Shown piece by piece: positions 10,857-20,696 of a stretch of 27,235 bases of DNA. The DNA is from Mnemiopsis leidyi (taxonomy: Eukaryota; Ctenophora; Tentaculata; Lobata; Bolinopsidae). The notes beneath the pieces are model-generated. The model ran no database searches and had not been told where the DNA came from. It saw only the letters and a list, made by a program, of their open reading frames with translations. The translations under genes were made by a program, and so were the position numbers. Position 1 is the stretch's first letter. Every line of letters begins with the position of its first letter. Where the stretch lies: positions 319,520-346,754 of the forward strand of contig JH153927.1 in assembly GCA_000226015.1 (NCBI GenBank), in the 5' to 3' direction.

Positions 10857-11219
10857 AACACAACACTAGACACAACACAAGACATAATTCAAGACACAAC
10901 ACAACACAACAAAAGACACAACATTATACACAACATTAGACACAACACAAGACACAACACAAGACAAAACACTAGACACAACACTAGAAAAACACTAGAC
11001 ACAACACAAGACACAACACAACACAACACAAGACACAACACAAGACACAACACAAGACACAACACAACCCAACACAAGACACAACCCAAGACACAACCCA
11101 AGACACAACACTAGACACAAGACAAGACACAACACAAGACACAACATTAGACACAACACAAGACACAACACTAGACACAACACAAGACACAACACTAGAC
11201 ACAAAACTAGACACAACAT
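10857..11219. repeat. 12-bp ACACAACACAAG minisatellite
   Basis: About 30 variants of ACACAACACAAG or ACACAACACTAG. Long Cys/Leu/Val ORFs on the minus strand are by-products of the repeat. A few stray units occur upstream near 10670-10700. Confidence 0.95.
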
Positions 11220-11890
11220 CATTTTGTGTAAAGTTTAATTTAAATAACTTGATGATCACTTTCAATTTTTTTGAAAGATTGGACTTGTAAAAATTGTTCT
11301 CGTTAACGGACGACACCAATGACTAGAAACTATTCGAACTATTAGGTGTGTGACATGGATTAGTGGGTGACGTTCATTCTGTCGAATCGCGGCAAGTATC
11401 AACTGGTGAAAGTGAAAGTGAAATGAGACAGTGAAATTTCTTATCTTCCTTCCCATAACCGAACTGGACTTATGAGCTGCTCTGATCGAATTGCGCTTTA
11501 CGGGATGGCTAGACAGAGCACAGATGTCTTGATTAAATTTGGAGTTTTAAAGATGGCAAGACCTTGGAAGCCTATCAATTTTCCACAGACTACAGCAAAT
11601 CCGCGTCGGGTTTACCCATTGGTAGATTTGATATCACGCAATGAAATATTTTCCTGATAAACAAGATTTCAACTCTTCCTGGTCCAGATCGTAATTTAGG
11701 CTCAATTAGCTTATCTGCTACTCTGATTTCCACCAAGTTTTAATGCTAATTTAAGTGACTTGCATACTGCACAAATCAGTTCGGGTTCCTGCCATCTGTG
11801 ATGAACTTGTTTTTTTGAGATGTTTCCGTATCGACCTGACTTTGACAAAGGTCACTTTTTTCTTTTAACTTATTTTTTCCATCTCTTATA

Positions 11891-11913
11891 CTTTTTTGCC
11901 GAAGGCAAAAAAG
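11891..11913. other. Perfect short hairpin
   Basis: CTTTTTTGCC, a GAA loop, then GGCAAAAAAG: 10-bp arms with no mismatch. It borders the GC-rich patch that follows and could be the end of a small mobile element. Confidence 0.5.
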
Positions 11914-12587
11914 TAAGTAAATGATTTAAAGTTGTCGGATTTTGGTGCTGGTAGGTGAGTGGGTGGGCAGATGGCGGTGTCCGCTGTCCGCTGTTCGGGG
12001 TCACGACTCACAAAGCAATTTAACACAGTGCGCGCCACCGTTACCATGTCGACGTTGCTTGTTTTACAAATTGCCTCCGCAAGTTCATTACCGCTGCGCG
12101 GCGTACGTATCACTATCAGAGTATTACTTTGAAGTATTATGTCAACTTAATAGTTGATATTCAATTCTAATGCTTATCTGACTTATCTATGGCTTTAAGT
12201 TTATGTGCAACTATGGCCAATTGATACATTTTTAATTTTTACTTCTTATGCCACTTTAAGTTTAAAATTTATTTTGCGATAACACGATACAATTTACGGA
12301 TATTAGATAACGTGACAAAAAATGAAAAAACACGAATTGAACATTCATGAACACATTGCAATGAACCGATTGGATCAGCTATTGTTAAAACTTCAGGAAT
12401 CGCATATCTCATGAATCGCGCTCGGCTGTACCTGAGTTAACTTTCCGTATTAATCATTTCAAGGCCGGTTTTAAGCTTTCCAAACCAAAGACCACGACCA
12501 GTACATATTTACAGCCGCTGGTATCAAAATCATCACACAAGTTGCAATAAAATTGTTCCAGTTTCATGGCCTATATTTTCACTGCAG

Positions 12588-12622
12588 CTGCCGCAGACTT
12601 CCATCAACAGTCTGTGCGGCAG
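12588..12622. other. Imperfect hairpin
   Basis: CTGCCGCAGACT and AGTCTGTGCGGCAG pair with a two-base bulge around a nine-base loop. Function unknown. Confidence 0.4.
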
Positions 12623-12970
12623 AAATTATATTTAAAGTATATCTGCTGCTCAAATCCAATTGCATCTAGCACTAGCAATAGGCAGATCAAAGAAGCTTCT
12701 TTAAAATTGGCGAGATGGAAATCTAGCGTCCGCCTGAGACCTAACTAAGCGGGCGCAGTTCTTGTTGAGGGAAAACTAGCAAAGAGCTTTGATTTAAGCC
12801 GAAAATTCATCAAAACTCGTATGACCACTCGAAGATCAACAACCTATTTAAAAAACTTCTTCAAGTCAGACCTTTTTCGACCACTAGCCGTATATCGTCA
12901 TTTTTATCTTAAATGTCAAACATATAGCATATTTTGATGATCTTGAAAAAACGTTACTTCTTTTAACAGG

Positions 12971-14095
12971 ATGAAAATAATTTGCCTCCTCGTATCATGC
13001 TTGGTGCTCGCCATGGCACAAGGAAAAGGTGCTGGAGACTTCGACTACTTCGATGCTTTTGAAATGGGGATGTCTCACGCAATTAACATGTGGAATGGCA
13101 TGATAAAAGAACACCTGTTGAACGAAGACATGACCGGTTACAATGACACCATCGTTGCCACGCTAGCCATAGTGGAGCAGCAGATATGTCCTGCCGACAC
13201 CAAAAAGTGCTCCCCGGACGAGAGCTGGCTGCTTGGATGCAACTGCAGGGACGGATTCAAGAGGCTTGGAGAGTGTAGACTTAAGCCTTGTGAGCTGTTC
13301 AGATACTTCAAGGATAGCGGACCTGATGGTCTTGCCAAATTCGTCATGGCTGAGTCTTACTCAGAAAGGTATGCTGTTGTATTCGAATACTTTGCAAACC
13401 CCATCTCCAGAGCGCTGTGTGACTGCCCCGGATTGGTGGACGCCTCTGTCAACTGTGTCACAAACTACGACGGTAGGCTCTTCTCTCTCCTCGGAATTGA
13501 CAGGAGTGTATTCGACCATGTGGTGGACAACTTCGACTGGGGGGCTTTGAGCAAGATCTTCAAGGGCTACATGAAGGTGGGATGTGGCGTCAAGGACGGA
13601 AAAGAGTGCATCACTGAGCTCACTAGGATGTTCTCCGTTGCTGGAACATTCCTCGACAACACCTTTAGCTCCAAAGATGTCTGCCTTTCCTTGATCAGAA
13701 TAGAGGATGCGTTTGTGTCCTACTTACACACCGTGGCTTCATTTAATATGGAGACGGAATCAATTAGTTCCATTGCCAACAGATTCGTGGATGCCTATTT
13801 GGGGATGCAGAGAGAAGCGATATGTGAGCCGAGCTGTGCTGGAGAAGTTGCTGACGCATTCTACTCTTGCTGCGCCAAGGATGCTTTCGATGTGATGTTC
13901 TCGAAACCCTTGATGAAGGCTTATGGAAAACTGTGGGAGAGCATCTGGCCACTGATCTCAGAGTCGTCTCAACGTCCTGATTTCTCGCAAGCTTTCAAAA
14001 AGTACAAGTCATTTATGGATCTGGGTACGTTCTGTGGTGATAGCACGGATGTCTACAAAGTGAGGGAAGATCGCTGTGACGCACTGGAGGCTTGA
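12971..14095 (+). CDS. Secreted cysteine-rich protein, single exon, unknown family
   Basis: A 374-residue intronless ORF. Residues 1-18 (MKIICLLVSCLVLAMAQG) form a clear signal peptide with probable cleavage just after AMA or AQG. The mature part has 18 cysteines, an even number, in clusters such as LGCNCRDGF, LCDCPG, CEPSCAGE and YSCCAKD. This suggests a disulphide-bonded extracellular protein of mostly helical character. One N-glycosylation site (NDT) is near residue 58. There is no membrane segment, repeat or low-complexity tail. Codon use and the lack of stops over 1.1 kb make it a strong gene. A good 3' splice site (CTTCTTTTAACAG, ending 12969) stands one base before the ATG, which points to a 5' UTR intron or a trans-spliced leader. 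It could lie nested in an intron of the LEM gene on the same strand. I do not recognise the family. Confidence 0.88.
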   Translation: MKIICLLVSCLVLAMAQGKGAGDFDYFDAFEMGMSHAINMWNGMIKEHLLNEDMTGYNDTIVATLAIVEQQICPADTKKCSPDESWLLGCNCRDGFKRLGECRLKPCELFRYFKDSGPDGLAKFVMAESYSERYAVVFEYFANPISRALCDCPGLVDASVNCVTNYDGRLFSLLGIDRSVFDHVVDNFDWGALSKIFKGYMKVGCGVKDGKECITELTRMFSVAGTFLDNTFSSKDVCLSLIRIEDAFVSYLHTVASFNMETESISSIANRFVDAYLGMQREAICEPSCAGEVADAFYSCCAKDAFDVMFSKPLMKAYGKLWESIWPLISESSQRPDFSQAFKKYKSFMDLGTFCGDSTDVYKVREDRCDALEA

Positions 14096-14671
14096 TGTGG
14101 AGGATAACTTGACTTATTACTCTTAATCATGGGACTCGATTTAACAAGGACACGATTCTGATTTTTATTTTCTTATTAAGTCGATCGGCTATTCAACCCG
14201 TTAACATTTTTTTGCAATAATTACTTTATATTTTGATAATCGTGTAAGTTTTTACGTGATATACTCTGAAAAAATTTGATATAATTTATAAATTTTATGC
14301 CTCTTTTTTGCATTTTATGACTGTCATTGATTGTGTAACTAACTGAAATACAAAAAAAGGTATTATATTACTAACAAAATTTACCAAAAACCAGAAAAAA
14401 GTTGGTTGCTCCTTTTGACCGGGGAAAGGCTCTCCCTCTTAAAATAAAGTGATATTCTGATTGACCGGAAAAGGCTCTCCCCTCTTAGAATAAAGTGATA
14501 TTCTGCCCGGGTCAACAATTATGATTAACATTCACTTCGTCAACTTTCTTCGGTCGTTTGCTCTTGAGTTACGCGTACGTGGATTTATAAGTATACTCAA
14601 CTGATAGCACCCAACATAACTTGGTTACATACACATACAAGTATTACTCATCTCTTTAACATATTTTCTCT
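14096..14671. other. 3' flank of the cysteine-rich gene
   Basis: AT-rich 3' UTR-like sequence with the 46-bp duplication below and no ORF of note. Confidence 0.5.
14415..14506. repeat. 46-bp tandem duplication with AATAAA
   Basis: Two copies (14415-14460 and 14461-14506) of a unit starting TTGACCGG and ending AATAAAGTGATATTCTG. Each copy holds an AATAAA that could act as the poly(A) signal of the cysteine-rich gene upstream. Confidence 0.9.
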
Positions 14672-15260
14672 CTAAAAATGAAAAAAGCAGATCGGGGTTT
14701 TACTGCTTACTGCCTCATTCCTGCTACCGCTTCTTTCACAGCTTTTTAAGTTTCGTTGCTGACAAAACTGGAACTGATTTCCTTGCTGCATCTGACAAAA
14801 CTTCACATTCTCGACAGCGCTATCAGCAACAGCGGACGATTCTGCGTGATTAGACTGACTCTCAAGTAACTGCTGCTGTAGTTTCAAAACTGATCGTGAA
14901 AGAGTAATCATTTCTGTTTTGATCTTCTCTAAACAGAGTTTAGCTGCATCATACTTCGCATTGCTAGCTTGGGCAGCCTGATAACCCTCGAACAAACAGT
15001 TAGCTGAAGTTGTTTATTCCAATCCTGACACCTTAGTCTTCGTTACATTTTTAAAATTCGTTAATTTCCTGACTTGCTCATTCCGCTGAAACATTACGGA
15101 CCCAGCAATGTTGATAAAATTAAAGTCCAAAGCAGCATCCTCAATATCTGATGGACCAAGCAAGTTATATTACGCCGAAAAGAGAAGGCACCGCAACTCG
15201 CGTGTTAAATTTAGCAGAGCCCAAAATCGACAGGTGGCCGAGAATGACAACAATAGCAAG
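14672..15260 (-). pseudogene. Decayed Myb/SANT-like regulatory or transposon-derived gene
   Basis: One minus-strand frame reads NEQVRKLTNFKNVTKTKVSG (about 15020-15085), then a stop TAA at 15014-15016. It then stays open to 14672 through a helical, probably coiled-coil stretch (AAQASNAKYDAAKLCLEKIK, then VLKLQQQLLESQ). The first piece resembles the third helix of Myb/SANT-like domains found in NAIF1/MSANTD proteins and Harbinger-type element partners (pattern VRKKW.NFK..TK). Further upstream the same frame reads LTRELRCLLFSA, another stop, then YNLLGPSDIEDAALDFNF, which also suits such a domain in decay. The stops and lost residues suggest a dead copy. The family assignment is tentative. Confidence 0.35.
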
Positions 15261-16122
15261 TCTAGACGAAATTTGAAAGGCTCAAAAATCAAAATATGTT
15301 TAGAATACTAACAAAAACCAAAAATTTGCAGGAAATTGGATAACAACATGTTACGTACATGACGAGGGTAGAAAACCTCAGTCCCTTATTTCACACATTA
15401 CACAAGGCTCGCATTCAGTGCTCGAACTCTCTGCACTCTGCAAACTAAAAACTCTGCAATTGGTGTTACTGTATACTGAGGCGTTAAGCTGCGATCCACA
15501 TTAATAAGTTTCGTCATAAAAGCTAACAACCCATCGCTCAAAATTTTAACAACGTTGCGTAAGTTTCTCCAAAGCAGTTATGCTGTCGGAAGTTACAAGT
15601 TCGGCATACTAAGGTGCATTTAGCATTAGAGGAAATATAAGTTCTAACCCAATCTGAGCTCTTCCCTTAGTTGTGTAATTCCTCAGTAAACCTCGAAAAA
15701 TTCGCGGATCGGGAGTTAGGCGATTATTTCACCACTGCAGGAGGTAGCAGAGCGCGGGAGGCCTTATTAAGTTCCCGACGCGTTTGTACTTGTTCTTCTT
15801 TCATAAAGTAGAGAACCGTTCTTTGGCCATGGACGGGATTATGTTTTAGATAAGCTGATAAACACTGCTGTAAGATGGATAGATAAATTCAATGTATAGA
15901 AGGGAATGATTAATGAAATAAAATTCGATTTATTCTAATTCTAAACTCGTGCGCCTAACTTTGGTCGCGGTTGTTCCCAAATGTCGCAACTCAAAGCTAG
16001 AACGTTAGAACTTAGAAGTATATGATATTGTCCAGCATGAGCAGTGAGCACGAAGTAAAAGATCGAAACTAAAAAAATAAAAAGAGATAATGTCTACGAT
16101 TAAAACTGAGTTTTCCTTTCAG
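15261..16122. other. Gene-poor stretch before exon 16123
   Basis: No intact gene. A minus-strand piece reading ELVTSDSITALEKLTQR (about 15550-15605) looks like one more coding relic, possibly of the same decayed element. The end of the stretch supplies the acceptor TTTTCCTTTCAG for exon 16123. Confidence 0.4.
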
Positions 16123-17235
16123 CTGTTAGAGGGACACTTGACTGCGTCTTATTTCTACCACCACAGTCCAAACACGAAGGCGTGTCCCGTCAAGATATCT
16201 AAACTTCTTTTGGAGTAAGGAAAACTATTTTCAGATGATAAATTCTCGCTTGAAATTGTGTAGCTGTACTACATTTGTTGAAAGTCTTAGATATAGACTC
16301 CCCTCGGCTGAGAAATTTTCCCATAGTTTGTATAAGATGTTACCTGATATAATGGACAATAAAGCTATTCTTTCATCCTCATAGGTCCAATTCTTAATAA
16401 CTTCAATTTTCTCAATCTAAACATTTCACAAAAAATCAGACAGAAGAACGGCTTCCAGGGAGTGTTCATATCGCCAGATTCTGAGGAACGGCTGTTGATG
16501 CTCGAGTCTCTTGCTATCAAGATCTATGAGACGGATACGACCAAGATACTGAGATCGCTGGCTCACGGCATAGACGCCTGTGCTAGCTATGAAGGTCCGA
16601 ACTTTGTCATACACACTCTTGGTTGGGAAACTGTGTTTTCATCTATTGATAATATATTTAGATGCTATTTTATTTTGACGATCGACTATTTATCTGTAAA
16701 CCTTTGTAAATTATTAAAGTTAGACTTTTTGAGGTCAAATTTTTCATCTGATAAGGAACTTTCACCGATTCAAAATCAAATTACGTTATTCAGGGCTAAT
16801 AGCAATGCCTGTCATAAGAAAGCTGAAAGAGGAGTATTACGAGGGAAACACATCAGAATCTTGCAGATTGCAGCTCATTTTGTGCCGGTATGTTAACTAT
16901 TACGGTTTTTTCCTTTAAAAATCTGAATTTTATCCTGATAATTTGATATTTTCTACAGATTCTTCTAAGATTTCCTAGGGAAGATTATTGGATCAAGAAG
17001 ATGTAGTATACGAACATATTGACATGACATAAGTGTTTAACATGCCGTACAGCAAGGACATTCACAGCTTAATCGAGGCGGGGCACATAACTCGCTTCCG
17101 TAACTCATTGTCAAATGTTGTAAATATACTTGTCTCATCCACAAGATATATCCGTGTCCCGCCTGATTTTTTGCAGCAAACTCGAAGCACTGTCAAGGCA
17201 CAAAACCTTGAACTTGATATAGACTATTTTTCTAG
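16123..17235 (+). CDS. Three or more 3' exons, unknown domain; may continue the LEM gene
   Basis: Exons 16123-16214, 16440-16594 and 16794-16887 join in phase with GT-AG borders. They read LLEGHLTASYFYHHSPNTKA, then FQGVFISPDSEERLLMLESL, then HGIDACASYEGLIAMPVIRK. From there two models fit. An exon from 16970 (acceptor TTCTAAG) adds RFPREDYWIKKM and stops at 17006. Alternatively that exon ends at 17002, or is skipped, and an exon at 17053-17235 continues with KDIHSLIEAGHITRFRNSLS and ends at a good donor (TCTAG then GTAAGC). The first exon begins in phase 0, matching the phase-0 end of the LEM gene exon at 10492, so one gene with a 5.6-kb intron is possible. I recognise no domain. It may instead be a separate gene. 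Confidence 0.55.
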
Positions 17236-17624
17236 GTAAGCTCGGAACAACTATAGTCAGTCATATAAACAATGATAAATGTCACTAATGATTTATAAGG
17301 AACTGCAGTGTTTTTACGCGTCAACTTGAGTGCTGAGTAGCTTAGGAACCGGGAGGCATTTTATTTACTTTTTTGACTAAAAACAACTATGTGAAATCTA
17401 ACAAAGAATCAATTCCTAATATTCGCTCTATTGAAAATGAGCCAAATTTCGAATAAATTCCCCTAAAAACCCAGGGATGAGGTAGTAGTGTAAAACTCAT
17501 ACTGGTTATCAAAAAGTCCGTCTTGTCGGGATCTTCAGCATCCCGAATGTATAAAACGGGATATAAATTTTGTTCCAGCTTTCGGAAAATATTTAATATA
17601 ACAATAGTTGATCGTGTGGTTACC
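17236..17624. other. Intergenic, no gene seen
   Basis: AT-rich spacer between the converging plus-strand exons and the minus-strand membrane gene. No partner exon for the donor at 17236 is evident. Confidence 0.4.
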
Positions 17625-18119
17625 TTATTGCCCGATAGCTGTCTCTGACAAAACCGGCCCTTGTTGCCTCTCCAAATGTCTCTTATCAATACACAAAGTC
17701 TTCTGTGTCGACCAATACTGAACATCAGGCAGATCACGTGACTCGGAGAGAAGAGGTGGTGGAGAGGAGAGAGCTAACTGTGAGGTTTCTCCTGTATGAC
17801 AGTCTCTAGAACGGGGCGCTGGGCTGGTCACGTGACCTGGAATCATCTCTGGATTAGGACTTTCCGGGTAGAGCGTTCCCAGTCCCACAATCACTCGGCG
17901 GTTCTGGTAGTCGGACTCTCTACCGACCTCCAGACTGTCTCTACGGTTTGAAGTAAACTGTGGAGTCCTAAACACTCTGTTGTAAAGGGAGAAGAGATGG
18001 GGACCACATGCAACAACACTACATATCAGCAGGATGAGGAAGAGGAAGAAAACCCCGATCACTATGCCCACCGTCGCGGGGACGTCCAGGCCTGAGGTGT
18101 AGTTTTCTTGTGTATCCAT
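17625..18119 (-). CDS. Single-pass membrane protein A, 164 aa
   Basis: Starts MDTQENYTSGLDVPATVG. The N-terminus is short and carries an N-glycosylation site (NYT at residues 6-8). One strongly hydrophobic segment lies at about residues 14-38 (TVGIVIGVFFLFLILLICSV). A cytoplasmic-type tail of about 125 residues follows, rich in Ser, Pro and Arg (LALSSPPPLLSESRD). No signal peptide precedes the segment, so an N-outside, C-inside topology is likely. It shares architecture and strand with the smaller membrane genes upstream but little direct sequence, so its kinship is uncertain. No exon upstream is needed, since the ATG opens the frame. The ORF ends in TAA. Its function is unknown. Confidence 0.65.
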   Translation of the reverse strand: MDTQENYTSGLDVPATVGIVIGVFFLFLILLICSVVACGPHLFSLYNRVFRTPQFTSNRRDSLEVGRESDYQNRRVIVGLGTLYPESPNPEMIPGHVTSPAPRSRDCHTGETSQLALSSPPPLLSESRDLPDVQYWSTQKTLCIDKRHLERQQGPVLSETAIGQ

Positions 18120-18542
18120 ACATCAGACCTTGCAGACATACGAAAACAGATGAACTCGACAACAAACGTACAGCTTTTATAGCCAGTATGATTCTGTCCG
18201 TAGTGTTGATAAATCTTAAATACATGCACATCATGATAAAGATACACGAAAATAGACTTGCTAACTCACTACACGTGCTTGATGTACAACATGCAGGTAA
18301 TGGCCGCCTCATGGCATGAGGCACTTTGCGTGAGATTACTAAATAGGTAGGGAGGAGAAACTTCAAAAACACAGTCAATGACCCCCGTGTAATTGTCCAC
18401 TTCGATTTCTTAGTTATTCTGTTGCATTTTTACTCGTTGTCAGCCCTACGTCTCCACTTCACTACCTTCCACAAGCAGCACTGAGTCGACAATGACTTAC
18501 AAGAGTTCCGTGGTCCATGCACTTCCCCGACCTGTTATAACT
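18120..18542. other. Spacer between membrane genes A and B
   Basis: No gene seen. The 5' leader of A has an acceptor-like TCTGCAAG five bases before its ATG (minus strand). Confidence 0.4.
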
Positions 18543-18683
18543 TTATCTGTAGGTGTCACCGCAACACGATCTGGGTTTCTTCAGCTTGATACAGAAGTAG
18601 ATCACGTGACCAATGAAGAAGAGTGCTACAGAGAACAGTAGGATTACCACCCACAATTCAGGGTATCTCATTAGAGGCGACAT
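18543..18683 (-). CDS. Small single-pass membrane protein B, 46 aa
   Basis: From ATG 18683 it reads MSPLMRYPELWVVILLFSVA, continuing as LFFIGHVIYFCIKLKKPRSC. One membrane segment covers residues about 11-31, followed by a short basic Cys-containing tail (KLKKPRSCCGDTYR). Starting from the inner ATG (residue 5) it aligns without gaps to genes D and E: short start with Pro at position 4 or nearby, hydrophobic core ending I..VIY.C.K. An in-frame ATG far upstream (18791) would add 36 non-conserved residues. I prefer the short form by analogy with the family. Its function is unknown. Confidence 0.55.
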   Translation of the reverse strand: MSPLMRYPELWVVILLFSVALFFIGHVIYFCIKLKKPRSCCGDTYR

Positions 18684-19871
18684 GATCGGGACAGTCCGGA
18701 TAAGCTGACAAACTATGTGGAATCTAGTACATGAGACAAGGCCACGAGATTGGCTACGTACTCCGTCAGTGCATGCAATCCTAGTGTGCATTTTTGATCC
18801 ACTTAAACCATTGTTGAAGAGTATTTGTCAGTCGAATGTAATTAATTACAGATGAACGTGATCATTGTTCTTCGTATCAGGGAAGACTGGTGACTGGTCC
18901 TGGACTTGTTCTGTGCTGGATTTTATAAAGCATTTCTTTTGGATTCTTAATCGCTTGCAATTACGCAATTACTTTAATTACACATCTCTGTTTTTCACAT
19001 ACACCACAACGTGCAAATGCAATAATCGCCCGAGGCTAGGCCGATCATTGCAGTTACTGCATGAGGTAAAGTTGATTTAAATAGTTCAGCGAAAATCAGT
19101 CGATGCGAGGCGAAGTTCAATAACTGATGTTATCGCAATGACGATGGTTAACCTGCGTTTTGTGGAACGTAACCATGCGGTCACAAAAAATAATCGCACC
19201 GTGAAAAACGGAGTAACTGTTTCATAATACAGGATATGAGTTTGGTTGCTTAGGTTGAACAATCACCCTGATATCCTCGGACGTGGATCTAGTGCGATAG
19301 ACGCGTTAACTAATCAGACATTGTGTTGGCATCATCGCAGACATTGCATCACAGTCACGACATTGTACGCTCTTTTAGACGCCTTCATCGAGTATTGTCA
19401 GTATTCACGGTAACATTCTAATTACCCTGTGACTCTTAAGTGATCCGTCCGTGTCATCGTTTGTCTTTTACTTAGCTTCAAGATACGAAATTCGGCAAGA
19501 TGCCATTGTCTGGATGCGACAAGGGCGAGTGACTATAACAGAAATATTCGTGTCGGGCTATTGTTTAATAATGTTTAATGTGTGATAAGAAGCTAACATT
19601 CTTGTAGATGAAATTATTTAGTGTGTGAACAAAAACTTCCATTCACCACTATATCATTATGGTATCAAGTTAAGTTACAAGTAAAGGAAAAGGGTATTAA
19701 TTCTCAATTTGAAACAGTTAGCTATACTTGATTGAGGATCTATAATCTATTTAACAACGGCGTAAACTTCAAACCAAATGATGAACTTCTTTCATAAATC
19801 ATACAAAACAACTTTGGAGAAAACGTTATTTAATCGGTCACAAATAAAAACCAGCATTCGGCGGCTTGCGT
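18684..19871. other. 1.2-kb spacer between membrane genes B and C
   Basis: No coding signal I can support on either strand. The sequence is moderately AT-rich and probably holds the promoter of B and the 3' end of C. Confidence 0.45.
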
Positions 19872-20159
19872 CTAACGTCTAGCTGCAATCATGGCAGTGG
19901 CGCTGACATCTGAGCTTTCCACTGCGTTACTTTTGTGGTTTATGATACTCTTACTCTTTCTCTCACTCCTTTTCGAATACCGTCGTTTTTCTTTCGGTGG
20001 TTTTGGTACGGGCGTTGCGAAGCGTTCCTTCAAACAAGCGTACAGAATGAGGGCTATCAGAACAAAGGCGGCAGTGGAGAGTGCCAAAATTAGGAGAACT
20101 TCTGGCCCGTCCAATCCTTGATGAGGATTTTCAGTCGTTACGGACTCGGCTGAATTCAT
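19872..20159 (-). CDS. Small single-pass membrane protein C, 95 aa
   Basis: Reads MNSAESVTTENPHQGLDGPE, then membrane segment VLLILALSTAAFVLIALILY (residues 21-40), ACLKERF, and a strongly basic tail (PPKEKRRYSKRSERKSKS). It ends TAMIAARR. The segment is nearly the same as in genes E and G (EV.LILALS.A...IALILY.C). The C-terminal IAAR is shared with gene G, which ends VIAARL. The basic side follows the segment, so the tail should face the cytoplasm. An in-frame upstream ATG (20255) would add 32 residues starting MPNILTSYGYLSS. The position of the family start favours ATG 20159. Intronless. Confidence 0.78.
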   Translation of the reverse strand: MNSAESVTTENPHQGLDGPEVLLILALSTAAFVLIALILYACLKERFATPVPKPPKEKRRYSKRSERKSKSIINHKSNAVESSDVSATAMIAARR

Positions 20160-20543
20160 CGATTCATAGAAAAAGTTGCTATATGAAACACGAAGACTGA
20201 GAGACTGTGATTTGATTGAGCTTAAGTAGCCGTACGAAGTCAAAATGTTCGGCATACCTGGCTGCTACATACGTTATTGTTCCACTGGCATGTAATGTCC
20301 CTGCATACTTAAATGTTCTGTTCACGTCTTTCCGTTTAGTTGGGATAATTGACTCAGATTCTCATGGCATTTCTTTGGAATTTCGTCATTGCATTTGATA
20401 GAAGTCTGGTGAATTAATGTCTCCTAACTCAAGAATTTTGTTAGAAGTTGAAAAGTTTGCAAGCCATGGTGGAGGGTCGCGCATCTTGAAGGATGTCGTT
20501 ACCATTTTCCTTTTCAAATTCGCATTACCATCAAATGTTCTGT
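20160..20543. other. Spacer between membrane genes C and D
   Basis: Contains the leader of C, with CATATAG as a possible acceptor about 20 bases before its ATG on the minus strand. No other gene seen. Confidence 0.4.
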
Positions 20544-20696
20544 TTAGATGCCAGCTTCCCTTGTTCCTTCCATCTCTCTCTGCCTCTTCAGTTTTTCCAT
20601 TTTCTTTATCTTCCACCAACTGTAAATGATTAGGCCGATAGAGGTTAACGCAGCAGAACACAGAGCCATGATTAACAACATCGCCGGCGTGTCCAT
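20544..20696 (-). CDS. Small single-pass membrane protein D, 50 aa
   Basis: Reads MDTPAMLLIMALCSAALTSI, GLIIYSWWKI, then a charged tail KKMEKLKRQREMEGTREAGI and TAA. It aligns without gaps to gene E over the first 30 residues, sharing MD.P, L-I-[LM]-A-L, S-I at 19-20, L-I at 22-23, Y-S at 25-26 and W-K-I at 28-30. One membrane segment, residues about 6-25, with the aromatic/basic WWKIKK at its inner edge. The ORF is short enough to be missed by length cut-offs. Start and stop are unambiguous; no intron needed. Confidence 0.75.
   Translation of the reverse strand: MDTPAMLLIMALCSAALTSIGLIIYSWWKIKKMEKLKRQREMEGTREAGI

Larger units (their letters stand above)
10493..12969. other. Gene-poor stretch, possibly one large intron
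   Basis: No convincing exon. It holds a 12-bp minisatellite (10857-11219), a perfect hairpin (11891-11913), a GC-rich patch around 11950-12110 of unknown nature, and an imperfect hairpin (12588-12622). ORFs of 60-111 codons here are by-products of the repeat or show no recognisable features. Confidence 0.6.

Noticed and set aside
10889-11319. Minus-strand Cys/Leu/Val-rich ORFs of up to 111 codons that look membrane-like
   Set aside because: They come wholly from the 12-bp ACACAACACAAG repeat, open in all three frames.
11886-12157. Overlapping ORFs of 71-75 codons in the GC-rich patch
   Set aside because: Both strands are open to a similar extent, as expected of GC-rich DNA; no recognisable protein features.
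16123-16887. Caspase-like or GIY-YIG nuclease reading of the exons (HGIDACASYEG; HHSPNTKACP)
   Set aside because: The surrounding residues lack the catalytic layout of either family, so the resemblance is superficial.
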